Positions 22,921 through 35,450 of a stretch of DNA of 64,000 nt are shown here, piece after piece. The DNA lies in the NCBI GenBank assembly GCA_963682055.1, contig OY821750.1, positions 5,954,501-6,018,500 on the forward strand, given 5' to 3'. Below the pieces are notes generated by a model that saw nothing but the letters and a program-made list of their open reading frames with translations, was not told where the DNA came from and did not search any database. Each line of letters opens with the position of its first letter. The first letter of the stretch is position 1. Made by a program: the position numbers and the translations under genes. Source of the DNA: Primula veris. Taxonomy: Eukaryota; Streptophyta; Magnoliopsida; Ericales; Primulaceae.

Positions 22921-24009
22921 TATGTTATAATCCTTCGAATTCATAAGTTTAATTTATTAGAATATGTTGTTCATATTGGCACGTCTTTTCCGTTTGACTC
23001 GGCATTTTGAATGAGCTCTCAACCTCTACATGTCTTCAAGGTGAAAATAAGTTAGAGCAATTATTCAGTTTTCAGCTACCGATATTCGGAATCTAGGTAC
23101 ACTGTGGTTCTTCCAGTATAATTATTTGAGTAGAGTAGGCCATGGGGTTTTACTAGATGGATGTCGGGGTTCCTAGTGTCGTGCGACATGGGGCCAATGG
23201 TTGAAATGAGTTACAAGCAGGTCAAGAAAAAAATAGTTTATTTTAACTTGGTCAGGTAGGGAATTTTTTATGCTACAATCTATTTACCAGTGACGACATC
23301 AGGATACTTGTGTGGGAGTAGCTAGATTTCATATGTTTTATTTATTTATTATTATTATTATGCATGCTCAAAGGCTAAATCAAAATTACGTATTAAAATG
23401 CATGTTAAAATATCGATTTCTTAGTAAGAGGTTTTTTGCAACTCTTTTCAACCTAGCCGTCCTAGTTGCTCACTGTTCTTGCCAACAGTCACTAGCCCTA
23501 GTTTTCATTCCGACATCGGAATTAGTATGAATGATTTATTTTTCAAAGAAAAATAAAAGAAGTAACTCATATGATCGGAAAGCTATTCAACCGGATAGAA
23601 TGAACAAGATTAGCAGTGGTAAAACCTATATGTTACAATAGATTTATCAACAGTGTTTAGAATCTAAGTCGTTGTTTTCTATGTTAAGATCTAGCTAGGT
23701 CGACCCTGCAGACTTCCATCAGTGCATTTCCTTGTGGGATTTGGCTAACCAAATTTCCAAAAATAATGTATTATAAATATAGTTTAAATTTGGAGACCGG
23801 ATTGAAGCATTTGCAAGAAAAAAAAGGATCGACCTCTTATCTCGAAAATACGTATTAAGAAGACCAAAATAGGTTTGAATAACGCTATGAAGGAATAACG
23901 TTAATTAATCAAGTTAATAGGAAACTTAATAATATACCCCAATTAACGAAATTGTCAACCAAACGAGATTAATTGCACAAGTTAATAGCAAACATAATTT
24001 CTTGTTTTG
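22921..24009. other. Gene-free DNA upstream of F-box-like copy A
   Basis: No supported gene. A segment near 23605-23660 (ATGAACAAGAT, CCTATATGTTACAATAGATT, TATCAACAGTGTTT) is repeated near 43870-43935, an early sign of the segmental duplication described elsewhere. Confidence 0.5.
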
Positions 24010-24641
24010 AAAATTTGATAAATGCCCCTCAATGTTTATTTCATGTTAAGCCTTTCTTTAGTCAAATAATTATCAATACGCAATATTTGTAGCATTTAAT
24101 TCGAGACATCATGAGATTCATTCTCCCAATAATTAATGGAAGATTTCAAAAATGAATATATTTTCTCAAAATCGCAAATTAAAAAGGGGGAATCATTGAT
24201 TAGTACATAAAAATATACTTAATTTCTAAAAATCCAAAATTTCAAATTTTAATTAAAATTTGCTATAATCAAGATTTGGTACATATAATGTAACATTATG
24301 CAGTATCAAAGTCGAAGGAAAAGAGTAAAAATGTGTAGCATGTAGCAGCATCATGTAGTATCTGTACTAATCTTTAAAAATGTTTTAACATATGTATTTT
24401 TTATAATTAAGTAGCACTTTTATATATTTTTTCATCATTTTCTCAATTAAAAAATGATTCTTGAAAATATTTCCTTGCTGGTAGATACACAAACTAGTGT
24501 CTTATTTAATACTTTTAATTGTCACTCTCCCCTCTTTATCTTATTGCCTTTCCATTTCACTATATATACAATAGACAAAGAAACAAAAGCATAGCTTAAA
24601 AAAAACAATTGCTTAGGTTTTGTGAGATCCTGTCAACATCG
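24010..24641 (+). promoter_or_regulatory. Upstream region and TATA box of F-box-like copy A
   Basis: Collinear with 51120-51575 (copy B) and 55670-56052 (copy C). A TATA box CTATATATAC at 24560-24569 and the leader motif CATAGCTTAAAAAAAACAAT (GCTCGAAAGAAAGGATTGCT in B and C) precede the ATG. Conserved TATA and leader in three copies suggest a once active promoter. Confidence 0.55.
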
Positions 24642-25084
24642 ATGAGTATATACATTTTCTTACACAAAAGAGTAAAAGTCATCCTTGCTCGTGATCTAGG
24701 GTACGTATCTTAAATATTTTTTTAATTTTTTTTATAGAATTCAAGCGCACTAGGGGATTCTTCCAAAGATGTTATTTACTTTTAGTTTCTTCTAAATTTT
24801 TTTTAAATATATGTCTTTACTTTGCAAGAGGGTTATTCAAGTAACAGATGACAAACATGTCTCCTTGATAGTTGATACAATCTTGAAGATTTTTAAGTGA
24901 AGTTATTAAAAGTATAAAATGTTGCTTTTATCCTTCTGTCGAAAAATAAACTGAAGTTTGGTTTTGAATTTGGTCATATCCACTTATAATCGGGAATCAA
25001 GGCTATATATATTAGCTAGTTGTTTCCTTAAGGATCTTACTGCAAAACTTTATTTTGACAAACATGTTATTTCACTACAAGAAA

Positions 25085-25470
25085 ATGACCAAACACTAAC
25101 TAGAAAAATAGTTGGTAAACCTCTAAATCAGTTAGTAAAATCAATTTAATAACTGATTTTTTAACTAACCAATCAGTTAGTAAAAGCCTAGTTAGTATGT
25201 TATACCAACTAAATAATTGGCAGTTACAATTTAGTAACTGAACTACCAACTGATTTTATCGGTTACAATTTACTGCCAACTGATTTTATCAGGTACAACT
25301 TACTACCAACTGATTTTAATCAGTTACAAATTACCAACTGATTTTATCAGTTACAACTTACTACCAATTGATTTTAATCAGCTACAACTTACCAACTGAT
25401 TTTATGAAGTTAGAAATTACCAACTGATTTTATCAATTACTGATTTACTAACCGGTGTCACTAACTAAAA
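25085..25470. repeat. Left subterminal repeat array of the CACTA element
   Basis: About ten degenerate copies of a 25-30-bp unit (ACCAACTGATTTTATCAGTT or ACAACTTACTACC) in both orientations. In En/Spm-type elements such repeats bind the ORF1-like protein and set transposition competence. Confidence 0.85.
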
Positions 25471-25727
25471 AGAAATTGCTGATTAATCTTAATAATTGAC
25501 ATTCAAATAGTAATATAAAAACTAAAAGTGAGTTACGCTAAACGACATTTCATTAAAAATAAACAACGAACCTCGGTCAAAGTTATGATTCCAAATCAAA
25601 TACCATACAAAAGACTTCCGGTCTAAGTCAATTCCGATCATAGTTACGATTCCAAAATTATATACCATACAAAATACAAGTGTTAAACATAATTAGTCAA
25701 TTACACCCACTAAACACTAAATAGAAA

Positions 25728-27510
25728 TCAGTCCAAGGACAGGTTGTCGTGGCAAATATTATCATTCTCAAGGTCTTCATTGATACACTGTGTTGGCATG
25801 TTCGGCATTCCCTGGAACATAACCATCCATTGAGCCATCATTTTCTTCATTTTAGAAGATTTTTCCTTCTCGATGCGTAATCCCTCACTCAACTGCTCCA
25901 CCTTGCTCACAAGGGAAGTCCCTGAACTACCTAAGCCCTTGGAAGATGAACCAAAACAACTGTCATAGTAAAGCCTTTTGTCAACACCGTACATGCGTGA
26001 CTTGGTTACCACACCTGCGGCTTTCAAATATGCAGCATTGTCATCAACAGGAGTCCTATTCTGTGATTTCTCTTGTTTTTGCTTTTTTAATTCACGTTGA
26101 TACCCCTCCTGTTTGACACAACAATGACATTATGATAGATCTAAACGGATGCGATTCTGCAGAATTAGTAAAAATAGGAATAACGTTTATAATCACAGTA
26201 TACCAAACACTTGCAATATGATCCAACAGTATACCGAACAACATTCTCAAGCAAAGTCAAATATCATTTCTAAAATCTCACCTCAACTCCCATAGTTTTC
26301 GACGAAATCCAGGTAACCACGCCATCTTTTTTGCTTGAATGGGTGTGTTCGAACAATGTATGCACCGGGATATAATCCACCTTTAGTTCTACTTTCTGCG
26401 AAGTAGTCAAAAGTTTTAAGCAGCCCTAAAATCATGTCTACAAAACTAGTATGAAATTAGAACACAAATTTATATAAGCTATTGGTGGTGAAGTGAAAAC
26501 GTATATTTATATAAGCTATGGTTACATTTAGTAAACACCGGAAAAAATATTGGCTTAATATTACATTATAACTCATCACTTAGAATAAAAGTAGCAATCT
26601 TAACAATAACAACAATCACTTGATTTAAAAGCGCCAATCTTTAACAAAGTCTGCCTCATATACTAACAAAAACTACAAAACGTAATTTGTTAATTAGGTG
26701 AAGACAAAATATTTCTAAAAAATAAGTAGGAACCAATAATATCTCTATGTTCAACTTAAATGTTAGCATTTTTTTTTTTTAACTTGGAAAGCATTTTTCC
26801 ATAAAATGTAAAAAGTAGAGTTATTAACATACCTTGAACTCATCAAAATATCGGTCCTTCCTAGCAAGTGGCACTTTTCCCCAACAACAACAATGCTTAT
26901 CTAAATATAATGGAAGTTTCAAACTAAACTTGAAATACTTACACATCAATAGTGCCATCTCGTATAAAAACTAGCGGCCTTGCTGTCTCTTGCACAACGA
27001 CAGTATGACTTCCTGTCTGATATGGTATAGACACGTTATCGTCCACGTATTCTCCCTCTGGTTCCTCTTGATCTTCATTTTCGTCATCAACCGGTTCCTC
27101 AACTTCAACTTCAGCATCATCCTGGTCATGAAGGTGATAGCCAAATGCCAGAGATGGTAAAGAGTGGTCGTTCCTCGGCTGAAATCCCCGTTCCTCGTTC
27201 CTCGGCATTTCCGGACGATACACATCCATGTTATTTAACATCCCCATGAACCCCCCGCCCCCACCATATGCAGCAAAACCTCCTTGTATCGAGGACCGGC
27301 CCCCACGGCTACCATGCTCAGCAAAACCCCCACGTATTGAGGATTGGACCCTACGACTACCACTTTTACTAAAACCCCCACGCATTGAGGATTGGACCCC
27401 ACGACTACAACTTTCAGTAAAACCCCCACACATCGAAGGGATTTCTCTGCCACTAACACGAGATATTTTCTTACCATATCCCCTGCTGTTACTACCCGAG
27501 TTTACATCGT
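25728..27510 (-). CDS. CACTA ORF1 (TNP1/TNPA-like, Transposase_24 family), at least four exons
   Basis: Minus strand. The first exon (about 27510-26943) encodes a Gly/Ser/Arg-rich N-terminus with four tandem copies of an about 19-residue unit (GxxRxxQSSIRGGF), an acidic stretch (VEVEEPVDDENEDQEEPEGE) and ends at donor GTAAGT. Another exon ends KVPLARKDRYFDEFK with donor GTATGT near 26837. The next (about 26397-26280) has LFEHTHSSKKDG, the signature of plant Ptta/En/Spm ORF1 proteins. The last (about 26111-25728) has KKQKQEKSQNRTPVDDNAAY, a VTKSRMYGVDKR block and a heptad-like C-terminus. The protein is expected to bind the element's subterminal repeats. The true start is uncertain because a stop lies just upstream of the frame. 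Confidence 0.7.
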
Positions 27511-28434
27511 TCTAACTAACCATGCCTCATACTATTAATTTTAAAATTGTATTGAGGAATAGAAAACAAAAGTTGTGCTTTTCATGTAAAGCTTAAATTA
27601 TAGTATCAACTTAGTAGAAATTTATTATATAGGTGAACATTGCAAGTATCAGTAACACGGGAAACCTAGCTTTCCAATTTAAAAACAACAAATTGCTAAC
27701 TAGTGATAGACTTTAAGCTAGTTCATCCATAAACCTATTCGGGAATTAAGTTACAGTTTAAATCTAACTAAACTAGTTCTTAATCTTAAACTAAAACTAA
27801 CCATAAAAGACGAAGTGAGTCTAGTAAACATACATAAAAACATACAAAATTACTAGCTTGGATAATCAATTGATAGAAAACTGCTTAAGAAACTTTAAAC
27901 AATAAAATCCCAATAATTAAACCTGCTTATGAAAATTTAAACAATAAGCTATACAATTACTAACTTGGATAATCAATTGATAGAAACCCAAATTGACAAA
28001 CTAAGAATAAAAACCTTAATCAGTGTGTGAATAAGTTTCAAGCCCTAAATTCGCAATTATAAGCACCAAAGAAGTTGAAATATTTTGTATCAACATGATA
28101 AATAAAAGCCCTAATTCAGATCTAATCAGTAGAATTATTTGTAACCAAAAAGAGAGAGAGGAAATCACGTTTTATCTCTGGAGATGGTGAGAAGCGGCGG
28201 ATTCTCTCTCTCTACTCTCTTATTAGGTTATCCCGCCAGATTATCTACACTCTACCCCTCAACATGTACTACATATTTATAATTTATAAAGTTTGTAATA
28301 AGACCAATTCTTTTATTTCCTTTCATTTCTGGACATCTGATTTTGATTTCAAGTTACTAATTGTTTACCAATTGATCCTTCTTAATACAAAACTGACAAT
28401 TGAAACCCAATATTAAAACACAAATTGGACCCTT

Positions 28435-28653
28435 TTAATTATGATCCCCTATGTCTTCATAATAAATTTCATCTTCTGATTCGGTTTCACCAATAGGTAG
28501 ATCTACATATATGTCGTTTGGATCGTTTAGTTCGATACTTATTCCCTGTCCAACCAAATCTACGAAAAACCCATCCAAATTTGAACTGTTTTTTCTTATT
28601 AGTTCGAGTATGCATCCATGACCTGTCCATTCTCGGCTCAATTTCATGTTCAT
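28435..28653 (-). CDS. Unrecognised ORF inside the CACTA element, 72 codons
   Basis: Encodes an acidic C-terminus (IGETESEDEIYYEDIGDHN) after NDPNDIYVDLPIG. It is upstream of the ORF1 gene on the same strand and separated from it by a CT-rich leader-like region at 28160-28240. It could be the last piece of a deleted transposase gene. No domain can be named. Confidence 0.3.
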   Translation of the reverse strand: MNMKLSREWTGHGCILELIRKNSSNLDGFFVDLVGQGISIELNDPNDIYVDLPIGETESEDEIYYEDIGDHN

Positions 28654-30435
28654 GAATTAATTGAATACCAATTAGGAAAATAACATAGTAATCTAATTAA
28701 AATAACATAATAATCTAATTAGAAGTATGAAACTAACTCCATTTAAAATATAATAAAGAAACCTTCTTAAAAATAAGTGTAACTCTTATAAACTGTTGTC
28801 CATGAACTGAAGAAAAACATGTCATTTTTGCAGTACCAACTCTGTTGGACAAATATGCAACGCTATGTAAACTGTAGTTTTCTCTGTAATGAACTGAAAA
28901 ATATGGACCAACATTGTTATAATTCTTATACTGATACTATATTAGCGAAAATACATTTATGAAGCCTAATGTTTGTTAGTTATTATAAAATTAAAACCCA
29001 GTTTGCTCCAGCATTATGATTTAGCCCAAAAAGCATATACTTGAACCGTCTTTATCTTTTATCAATATACTTGATTTGTATTTCCACCTAATTGTCGAAC
29101 ACAAGTGGCAGAGTATTCAGTTTAGTGCATTATTATTTTATCTTATAATTTCATCTTTGTATAAACAATAATTCTATCAAGACCAAACTTGTTCATTTTT
29201 AAGAAAATATTTTTCATAGTTTGAGAATAAAATCAATTCGGTACTCATATACTATATAGTTTATTATGTTATCTATATTATATATGTAACAATGACATGG
29301 TAATTTTATCGTACTAATTAAGATTTAAAACCATAGGCAAAATGAAACTAATTAAAAAATATAATTATGTACATGATTTTAACTGCTAAATAAAACTAAC
29401 CTCCTAAAAAAATGATTTAAAACTACCAAAATAAAGATAGTTTGTGTTTAATTAGCATTAATTTTGATTATTATTTATATTTCTGTACTAACGAAATTTT
29501 AAACCCTTCAGTGTAATTTAAAAACATACAAAATATCCATACGTTATTTTTACGGCTAAATAAAACTAACCTACTAAAAATCAATTTAAACTAGCAGAAT
29601 TATAATAAAAAAAATTATAACAAAATTTAGAAAACTAACCTTACACGGTGCAAAGACCTTTATAAATTTTGGGTAAAGAGTAATTCTAGTGTACAAATTT
29701 TTATAAATAGGTATTATTTTTATATATTTTTTTGCATATGATGGTATTTTTTAGTGGTTGGGTTATGTGAAAATGTTGCATATATATGAGTGAATATTGA
29801 ATCGAATAGATAAGGAATATGATTGATGTAAGAAAAAGACATATTTTTGGATAAGAAAATAGATTTCATATTTATGAAAAAAGAAATAGAAAAAAAATGT
29901 ATATTTCAGTAGTTATATAGTAACTACTAAAATTAGTTACTAAATTCTAAGTGTAAGAGTAAAAGTTGCTAATATAGTTGGTATTTACCTACTAAAATGT
30001 GGTAGTTGGTAATCACTTAGTATTTAGCAACCGATAAAATAGTAGTAACTAATTAGTTGGTAAATTACTAACTGCTAAAATTTAAGTTACTATTTAGTTA
30101 CTACTTATCAACTGAAAAGTGTAAGTTACAGGTTAGTTACTATTTAGCAACTAATAATATGGTCGTTACAAATTAGTTGGTAAGTCATAAAAATATGAAA
30201 TTTTAGTTAGAGATTCGGTTAGTGATTAGTAACTACCAAATAAGTTGGAATTTTAAGTTACTATATGGGCATTTTATTGTAGTGTTTGTGTTTCAAGATA
30301 ATGTAATACAGTAAAAATTTCAAAATTGAAGATCGATCACTTGAGCCTTTATAACACCTGCAAAGAGGTGGAATGGGAACGTCTGATGTTGGGAAACATC
30401 ACTACCGGTAGTACTGTTTTCTAAGTGTAGTATTT

Positions 30436-30609
30436 TGTTAGGAAATCAAGTCGAGCAAATAAGGAAAGACAGAAAACTCAACCGAGCACACACTTTGATA
30501 ACGGAGTTCACCCAAAATTGGCTACGCCTCCAGGCCGCTACACGTGGCACTTAATATTATTATAATGAGCATTACAATCGTAATCTAGCTCAACACAAGC
30601 TATGGTTCT
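30436..30609 (-). repeat. Extra R-U5-like half LTR outside the copia 3' LTR
   Basis: Matches LTR positions 30610-30787 but is closer to the 5' LTR than to its neighbour: it shares CAGAAAACTCAACCGAGCAC and CCCAAAATTGGCTACG with the 5' LTR where the adjacent 3' LTR has CAGAAACTATTAAAACCGAG and CCCAAATTGGC. The copied part begins about 30 bases downstream of the LTR TATA box, where transcription would start. Confidence 0.9.
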
Positions 30610-30963
30610 TGTTAGGAAATCAAGTCGAGCAAATAAGGAAAGACAGAAACTATTAAAACCGAGCACACACTCTTTGATAACGGAGTTCACCCAAATTGGC
30701 TACGTCTCCGGGCCGCTACACGTGGCACTTAATATGATTATAATGAGGATTACAATCGTAATCTAGCTCAACATAAGCTATGGTTCTCTCGCAACTAGAA
30801 CTCTCTCTTTACAATATATATAAAGGTACTTTGTCTAGGTGTAATTAAAATACAAGATATTGGGGCATATAAATAGAACCCTTAGTGGGTCATATTATAA
30901 TTCCAGGCGATGTGGGATAATAAGAAAATATGACCAAACCTCATTTGGCTCCACAACTCAACA
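30610..30963 (-). repeat. Copia 3' LTR
   Basis: 354 bp, TGTTAG...CTCAACA on the plus strand. A TATA element lies in TTTATATATATTG on the minus strand near 30815. A few percent diverged from the 5' LTR. Confidence 0.95.
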
Positions 30964-31112
30964 ATCTCCCACTTGGAGTCAAATGTCGAGTGCTTCAAAA
31001 GAACTCCAAGTATCCCCGACCACTGAACTCACTATGCTCCCCCGAGCAGAATGCTCCCATCGGTATTCTTGTATAGTAATTGATACTCTTCATGTAGCGG
31101 CGACCCTGAGTC

Positions 31113-34100
31113 TCAAGCTCGGAGTCCTACTGAGGTTGCACACAGCCTCAGTTTGTCGATTGTAACAGCCTTCGTTAGCATATCGGCGGGGTTCTTAGCG
31201 CCCTCAATCTTTTCTAGCACGAAGATTCCATTTTCTAGAACAGCCCGGATAAAGTGGTAACGAATCTGTATGTGTTTTGTGCGTGAATGGAATACAGGAT
31301 TCTTAGCTAGATGGACTGCACTTTGATTATCACAGTGCAGAACTCCCTTGTCGGTTTTCTGACCGAGCTCCTTCAAGAAACTCTGCAACCAAATCATCTC
31401 TTTGCTTGCTTCCGTCACCGCGACCTACTCAGCCTCTGTGGTCGACAATGCAACAATTTTTTGCAACTTAGATGTCCAACTCACAACAGTACCATCGTAG
31501 GTACATACACATCCCGTTGTGCTCTTTCGGCTATCCAGATCACCGGCCATGTCAGCATCGACATAGCCGTACAGGCCTTCCGAGGTCTTTTGGAAATATA
31601 ATGCCGAACTCACGGTACCCGAGAGATATCTCAATATCCACTTCACAGCTTCCCAATGGTGCTTTCCTGGGTTACTCATGTAACGACTGACAACTCCCAC
31701 TACATGGGCAATGTCCGGTCTTGTACACACCATAGCGTACATCAAGCTACCAATTGCTGAAGCGTAGGGTATGTTCGACATACGATCCTTTCCTTCCTCG
31801 TCTGTGGGTGATTGTTTCTTCGACAAGCTAAAGTGTGCGGCTAGCGGTGAGCCTACAGCCTTGGCATCACTCATGCTAAACCGTGCCAACACTTTCTTCA
31901 CATATTCGGCCTGCGACAGAAACAGGGACCCATCCCTTCCTCGGGAAATCTTCATACCGAGGATCTGATTTGCGGCACCCAAATCTTTCATCTCAAAATG
32001 TTTTGCCAACTGTTGCTTCACCTTGTTAATCTCAGACCCGGCGAGCAACATGTCATCTACGTACAACAGTAGTATGACGTATGAAGAGTTCGCAAATCTC
32101 TTCACGAAACAGCAGTGATCACTATAACTTCTTTCGAACCCGGTATCCACCATGAAACTGTCAAACTTCTTATACCACTGCCGTGGTGCTTGTTTTAGCC
32201 CATACAAGCTCTTTCTCAGTTTGCAGACCAGTTTCTCTTTTCCCTTTTCGGCAAACCCTTCAGGTTGGAGCATGTAAATTTCTTCTTCTAGATCTCCATG
32301 GAGAAATGCAGTTTTCACATCTAACTGCTCAAGATGAAGATTCGCATTTACAACAATGCTCAACAATAGCCGAATAGTCGTCATCTTTACGACTGGTGAA
32401 AAGATCTCGGTGTAGTCAATTCATCCCTTTTGCTGGAACCCTTTGACTACTAATCGTGCCTTATACCGTTTCGAGCCATCTTGTTCCTCCTTTAGTCGGA
32501 ACACCCATTTGTTGCTCAGTGCACTTTCCCTCTTGGGCAGTTCGGCTAACTGCCAAGTCACATTCTTCTCAAGTGACTTCATCTCATCCTTTATCGCGAG
32601 CTCCCACTTGCTCGAGTCTTTCAGCTCCAGAGCTTCCTCTCTACTTTCGGGCTCGCCTGCATCATTGAGCAATATGTAATGCAGGGAAGGAGAGTATCGG
32701 GCAGGAGGTCTCCTCTCTCGATGACCTCGGCCCAATTCAGGTCGGGGAGTTTGGGGCTCCTCCTCGTCCTCTTCAGCATCTGCTGGTCGGTTGTCGAGCA
32801 CCTCTGGCTCATCGTTAGTGTCATTTTCCAACTCTCTTGGAAACACATTCATGTCGACTATACCACTTTCCTCGGACGGGAGCGCATGTTCTTCCACCGC
32901 CACATTTTGTCGATCTTTGAACAAAATGCTTTCGTTGAAGATGACATCCTTACTGCGAATGATCTTCTTTGTTTTACCATCCCAAAAGCGATATCCAAAC
33001 TCAGCTCCACCGTACCCCACAAAGTAACACACCTTGGATTTCGAGTCAAGCTTGGTACGATCATTTATATCGACATGGATATATGACAAACAACCGAACA
33101 CTCGCAAGTGTTCATAAGAGATATGCTTTCCTATCCACTCTTCTTCGGAAATTTTCCTCTCTAATGGTACTGAGGGTCCGCGGTTAATGAGATAAACCGC
33201 CGTGCTCACTGCATGTGCCCACAAGGCTTTGGGCAACCCACTTTGCAGTCTCATACTCCTAGCACGCTCATTGATTGTTTGGTTCATCGCTCGGCCACGC
33301 CCTTCTGCTGTGGCGTTCTTCGGATGGTCTTCTCCATTCGAATTCCTCTTTGAGCACAAAACTCTACGAACTTCGCATCAATGTACTCTTCGTCGTTATC
33401 GGACCTCAAACACTTGAGTTTATTCCCGGTCTCTAGTTCGACCATGGCTTTCCATTCTTGGAATTTCTTAAACACCTCAGACTTGTGTTTCAAGAAGTAG
33501 ACCCATGTTTTCCTTGTCGAATCATCGATAAAGGTCACATAGTACTGAGCTCCTCCCAGTGAGGTTACTGGAGATGGTCCCCATACGTCTGAGTAGACCA
33601 GTGCTAGCTTCTCCTCCTTGGGAGCTTTTCCACCTTTCTGGAAGCTCACTTTCTTCTGCTTCCCGAAGATGCGACCTTCGTACATGTCGAGGTTGACAGA
33701 CTTCAAGCCTGGAAGTTTACTGTCCTTCGCGAACACCTTCATCCCCTTCTCACTCATGTGACCCAACCGTCGATGCCACAGTTCCGAGCAGTTTTGCGAC
33801 ATAGCTGCCGCAATTGTACGCTCCTCATCGGTCATGTACAGTGTACCGACCTTACTCCCTCGGGCTATTACCATAGCTCCTCGTGAAACTTTCCAAGCTC
33901 CACAGCTAAACGAAATGGAGTGCCCTTCGCCATCGAGTTGACCTACTGAGATCAGATTCTTGGTCAACCTCGGAATATGCCTCACTTTCGTTAGCTTCCA
34001 TACCGATCCGTTTGGAATGCGAATTTTCACATCGCCCATTCCAACAACATCCAACGCTTCTCCGTCGGCTAGGTACACTTTATCAAAATTACCCGCAATG

Positions 34101-35041
34101 TAATTTTCGAGAAAATCCTTCTAAGCAGTCGTGTGAAATGATGCCCCAGAGTCTAGAATCCACGATTCTATATCTCTCTGTACGGCAATCATTAAACAGT
34201 CACCCGAATCCTCGTCGCTCGCAACATTAGCCACGTGATCACGGCCGGTACTCTTCTTTGGCTGCTTGCACTCATGACTGAAGTGCCCCATACCCTGGCA
34301 GTTATAGCATAGAAGATTCTTCTTACTTCGATCGCTATCTTTGCCGCCTCAGCTTTGCCCTCTTCTACCTCGGGATTGCGAACGTCCTCTAACGTCCCAT
34401 ACCCTGGCCTTACCCCGGTCTCTTGAACCCACGTTCAAGGCTGCTCCATCATTTGACCATTCACCCATGTCTAATCTCCTGAGTTCCTCAGCGAGTATTT
34501 GATCTCGGATGCCGTTGTAAGTCAGTTTCTCCTTTCCAATTGAGTTGCTAACAGCAGCTCGCATGAATTCCCAACTGTTCGGTAGAGATGCTAGCAGTAT
34601 AAGGGCTCTCACTTCGTCTTCAAAAGTTATCTCCACCGCATCCAACTGATTTACGATGTCGATGAACTTGTTCACGTGACTCGCGACAGGTGTCCCCTCA
34701 GCCATGCGTAGGTTGAACAACTTACGCATGAGATGTACCTTGTTGTTCGCGGATGGTTTCTCATACATGTCGGTGAGGATTTTCATCATCCCCATCGTCG
34801 TCGTCTCTCTTGCGACGTTATGTGCTACACTCCTAGATAGTGTTAGGAGGATCACTCCCAACACTTGTCGGTCTAAGAGTTTTCACGCCTCCTCGGTGGT
34901 CGTGGTCGGCCTTTCCTCAAGGAGAAGAGGCTGATGAATCTTCCTCCCGTAGAGGTAGTCCTCTATTTGCATTCTCCAGAATGCGAAGTCCTTCCCGTCG
35001 AACTTCTCGATCCCGTGCGCGACTCTGTCTTCTTTTGCCAT
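31113..35041 (-). pseudogene. Copia gag-pol polyprotein, broken
   Basis: Start ATG at 35041, 58 bases inside the 5' LTR. In order: gag (UBN2 type), zinc knuckle CYNCQGMGHFSHEC (about 34268-34310), protease WILDSGAS (about 34140), integrase with LWHRRLGHMSE and TFIDDSTRKTWVYFL, reverse transcriptase with LLLYVDDML, and RNase H with YVDADMAGD. Breaks: in-frame stops near 34350, 34105, 32420 and 31425, and a frameshift near 33290. The integrase zinc finger keeps both His but the two Cys before FGKQKK are replaced (YEGR). RNA-templated spread without help is therefore impossible. Confidence 0.93.
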
Positions 35042-35084
35042 TGATCTTCCTCTTGGTCTTCGACCTTGGTTCTGCGAATTTCGG

Positions 35085-35096
35085 GCTCTGATACCA
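35085..35096 (-). other. Copia primer-binding site
   Basis: Minus strand TGGTATCAGAGC, complementary to the 3' end of plant initiator tRNA-Met, two bases inside the 5' LTR. Confidence 0.93.
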
Positions 35097-35098
35097 CT

Positions 35099-35450
35099 TG
35101 TTAGGAAATCAAGTCGAGCAAATAAGGAAAGACAGAAAACTCAACCGAGCACACACACTTTGATAACGGAGTTCACCCAAAATTGGCTACGTTTCCGGGC
35201 CGCTACACGTGGCACTTAATATTATTATAATGAGGATTACAATCGTAATCTAGCTCAACACAAGCTATGGTTCTCTCGCAACTAGAACTCTCTCTTTACA
35301 ATATATATAAAGGTACTTTGTGTAGGTGTAATTAAAATACAAGATATTTGGGCATATAAATAGAACCCTTAGTGGGTCATATTACAATTTCAGGCGATGT
35401 GTGATAATAAGAAAATATGACCAAATCTCATTTGGCTCCACAACTCAACA
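35099..35450 (-). repeat. Copia 5' LTR
   Basis: 352 bp, TG...CA, followed on the right by target duplication TATTT. It abuts intron sequence of F-box-like copy A. Confidence 0.95.

Larger units (their letters stand above)
25073..30284 (-). mobile_element. CACTA (En/Spm) transposon, 5.2 kb, non-autonomous
   Basis: Ends are CACTACAAGAAAA at 25073 and TTTTATTGTAGTG at 30284, inverted repeats of the CACTA superfamily, flanked by the 3-bp duplication TTT. Both subterminal regions (25085-25470 and 29920-30270) are arrays of short motifs such as CCAACTGATTTTATCAGTTA on the left and inverted TTAGTTACTATTTAGC-like motifs on the right, the expected transposase-binding regions. Inside is a spliced ORF1 gene on the minus strand but no recognisable TNP2 transposase, so it should need help in trans. 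It sits in the intron of F-box-like copy A; copies B and C lack it. Confidence 0.92.
30436..35450 (-). mobile_element. Ty1/copia LTR retrotransposon, 5.0 kb, target duplication TATTT
   Basis: Minus-strand element. 5' LTR 35450-35099 and 3' LTR 30963-30610, each TG...CA and about 97% alike. The primer-binding site next to the 5' LTR reads TGGTATCAGAGC, complementary to initiator tRNA-Met; the polypurine tract next to the 3' LTR is AAGTGGGAGAT. A further 174 bp equal to the downstream half of the LTR follows the 3' LTR (30609-30436). TATTT stands at 30431-30435 and 35451-35455, so the extra piece belongs to the inserted unit. The domain order gag-PR-IN-RT-RNaseH is copia. The coding region is broken, so this copy is not autonomous. 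Confidence 0.95.

Noticed and set aside
25085..25470. Regularly spaced short repeats resembling a CRISPR array
   Set aside because: They are subterminal repeats of a CACTA transposon in a plant genome; spacing is irregular and units occur in both orientations.
26971..27515. Pro-rich plus-strand ORF and alternative minus-strand frames
   Set aside because: Overlap the CACTA ORF1 exon, whose frame joins to the downstream exons by consensus splice sites.
31311..34230. Plus-strand ORFs within the copia element
   Set aside because: They lie opposite gag-pol, whose minus-strand frames contain the diagnostic motifs.
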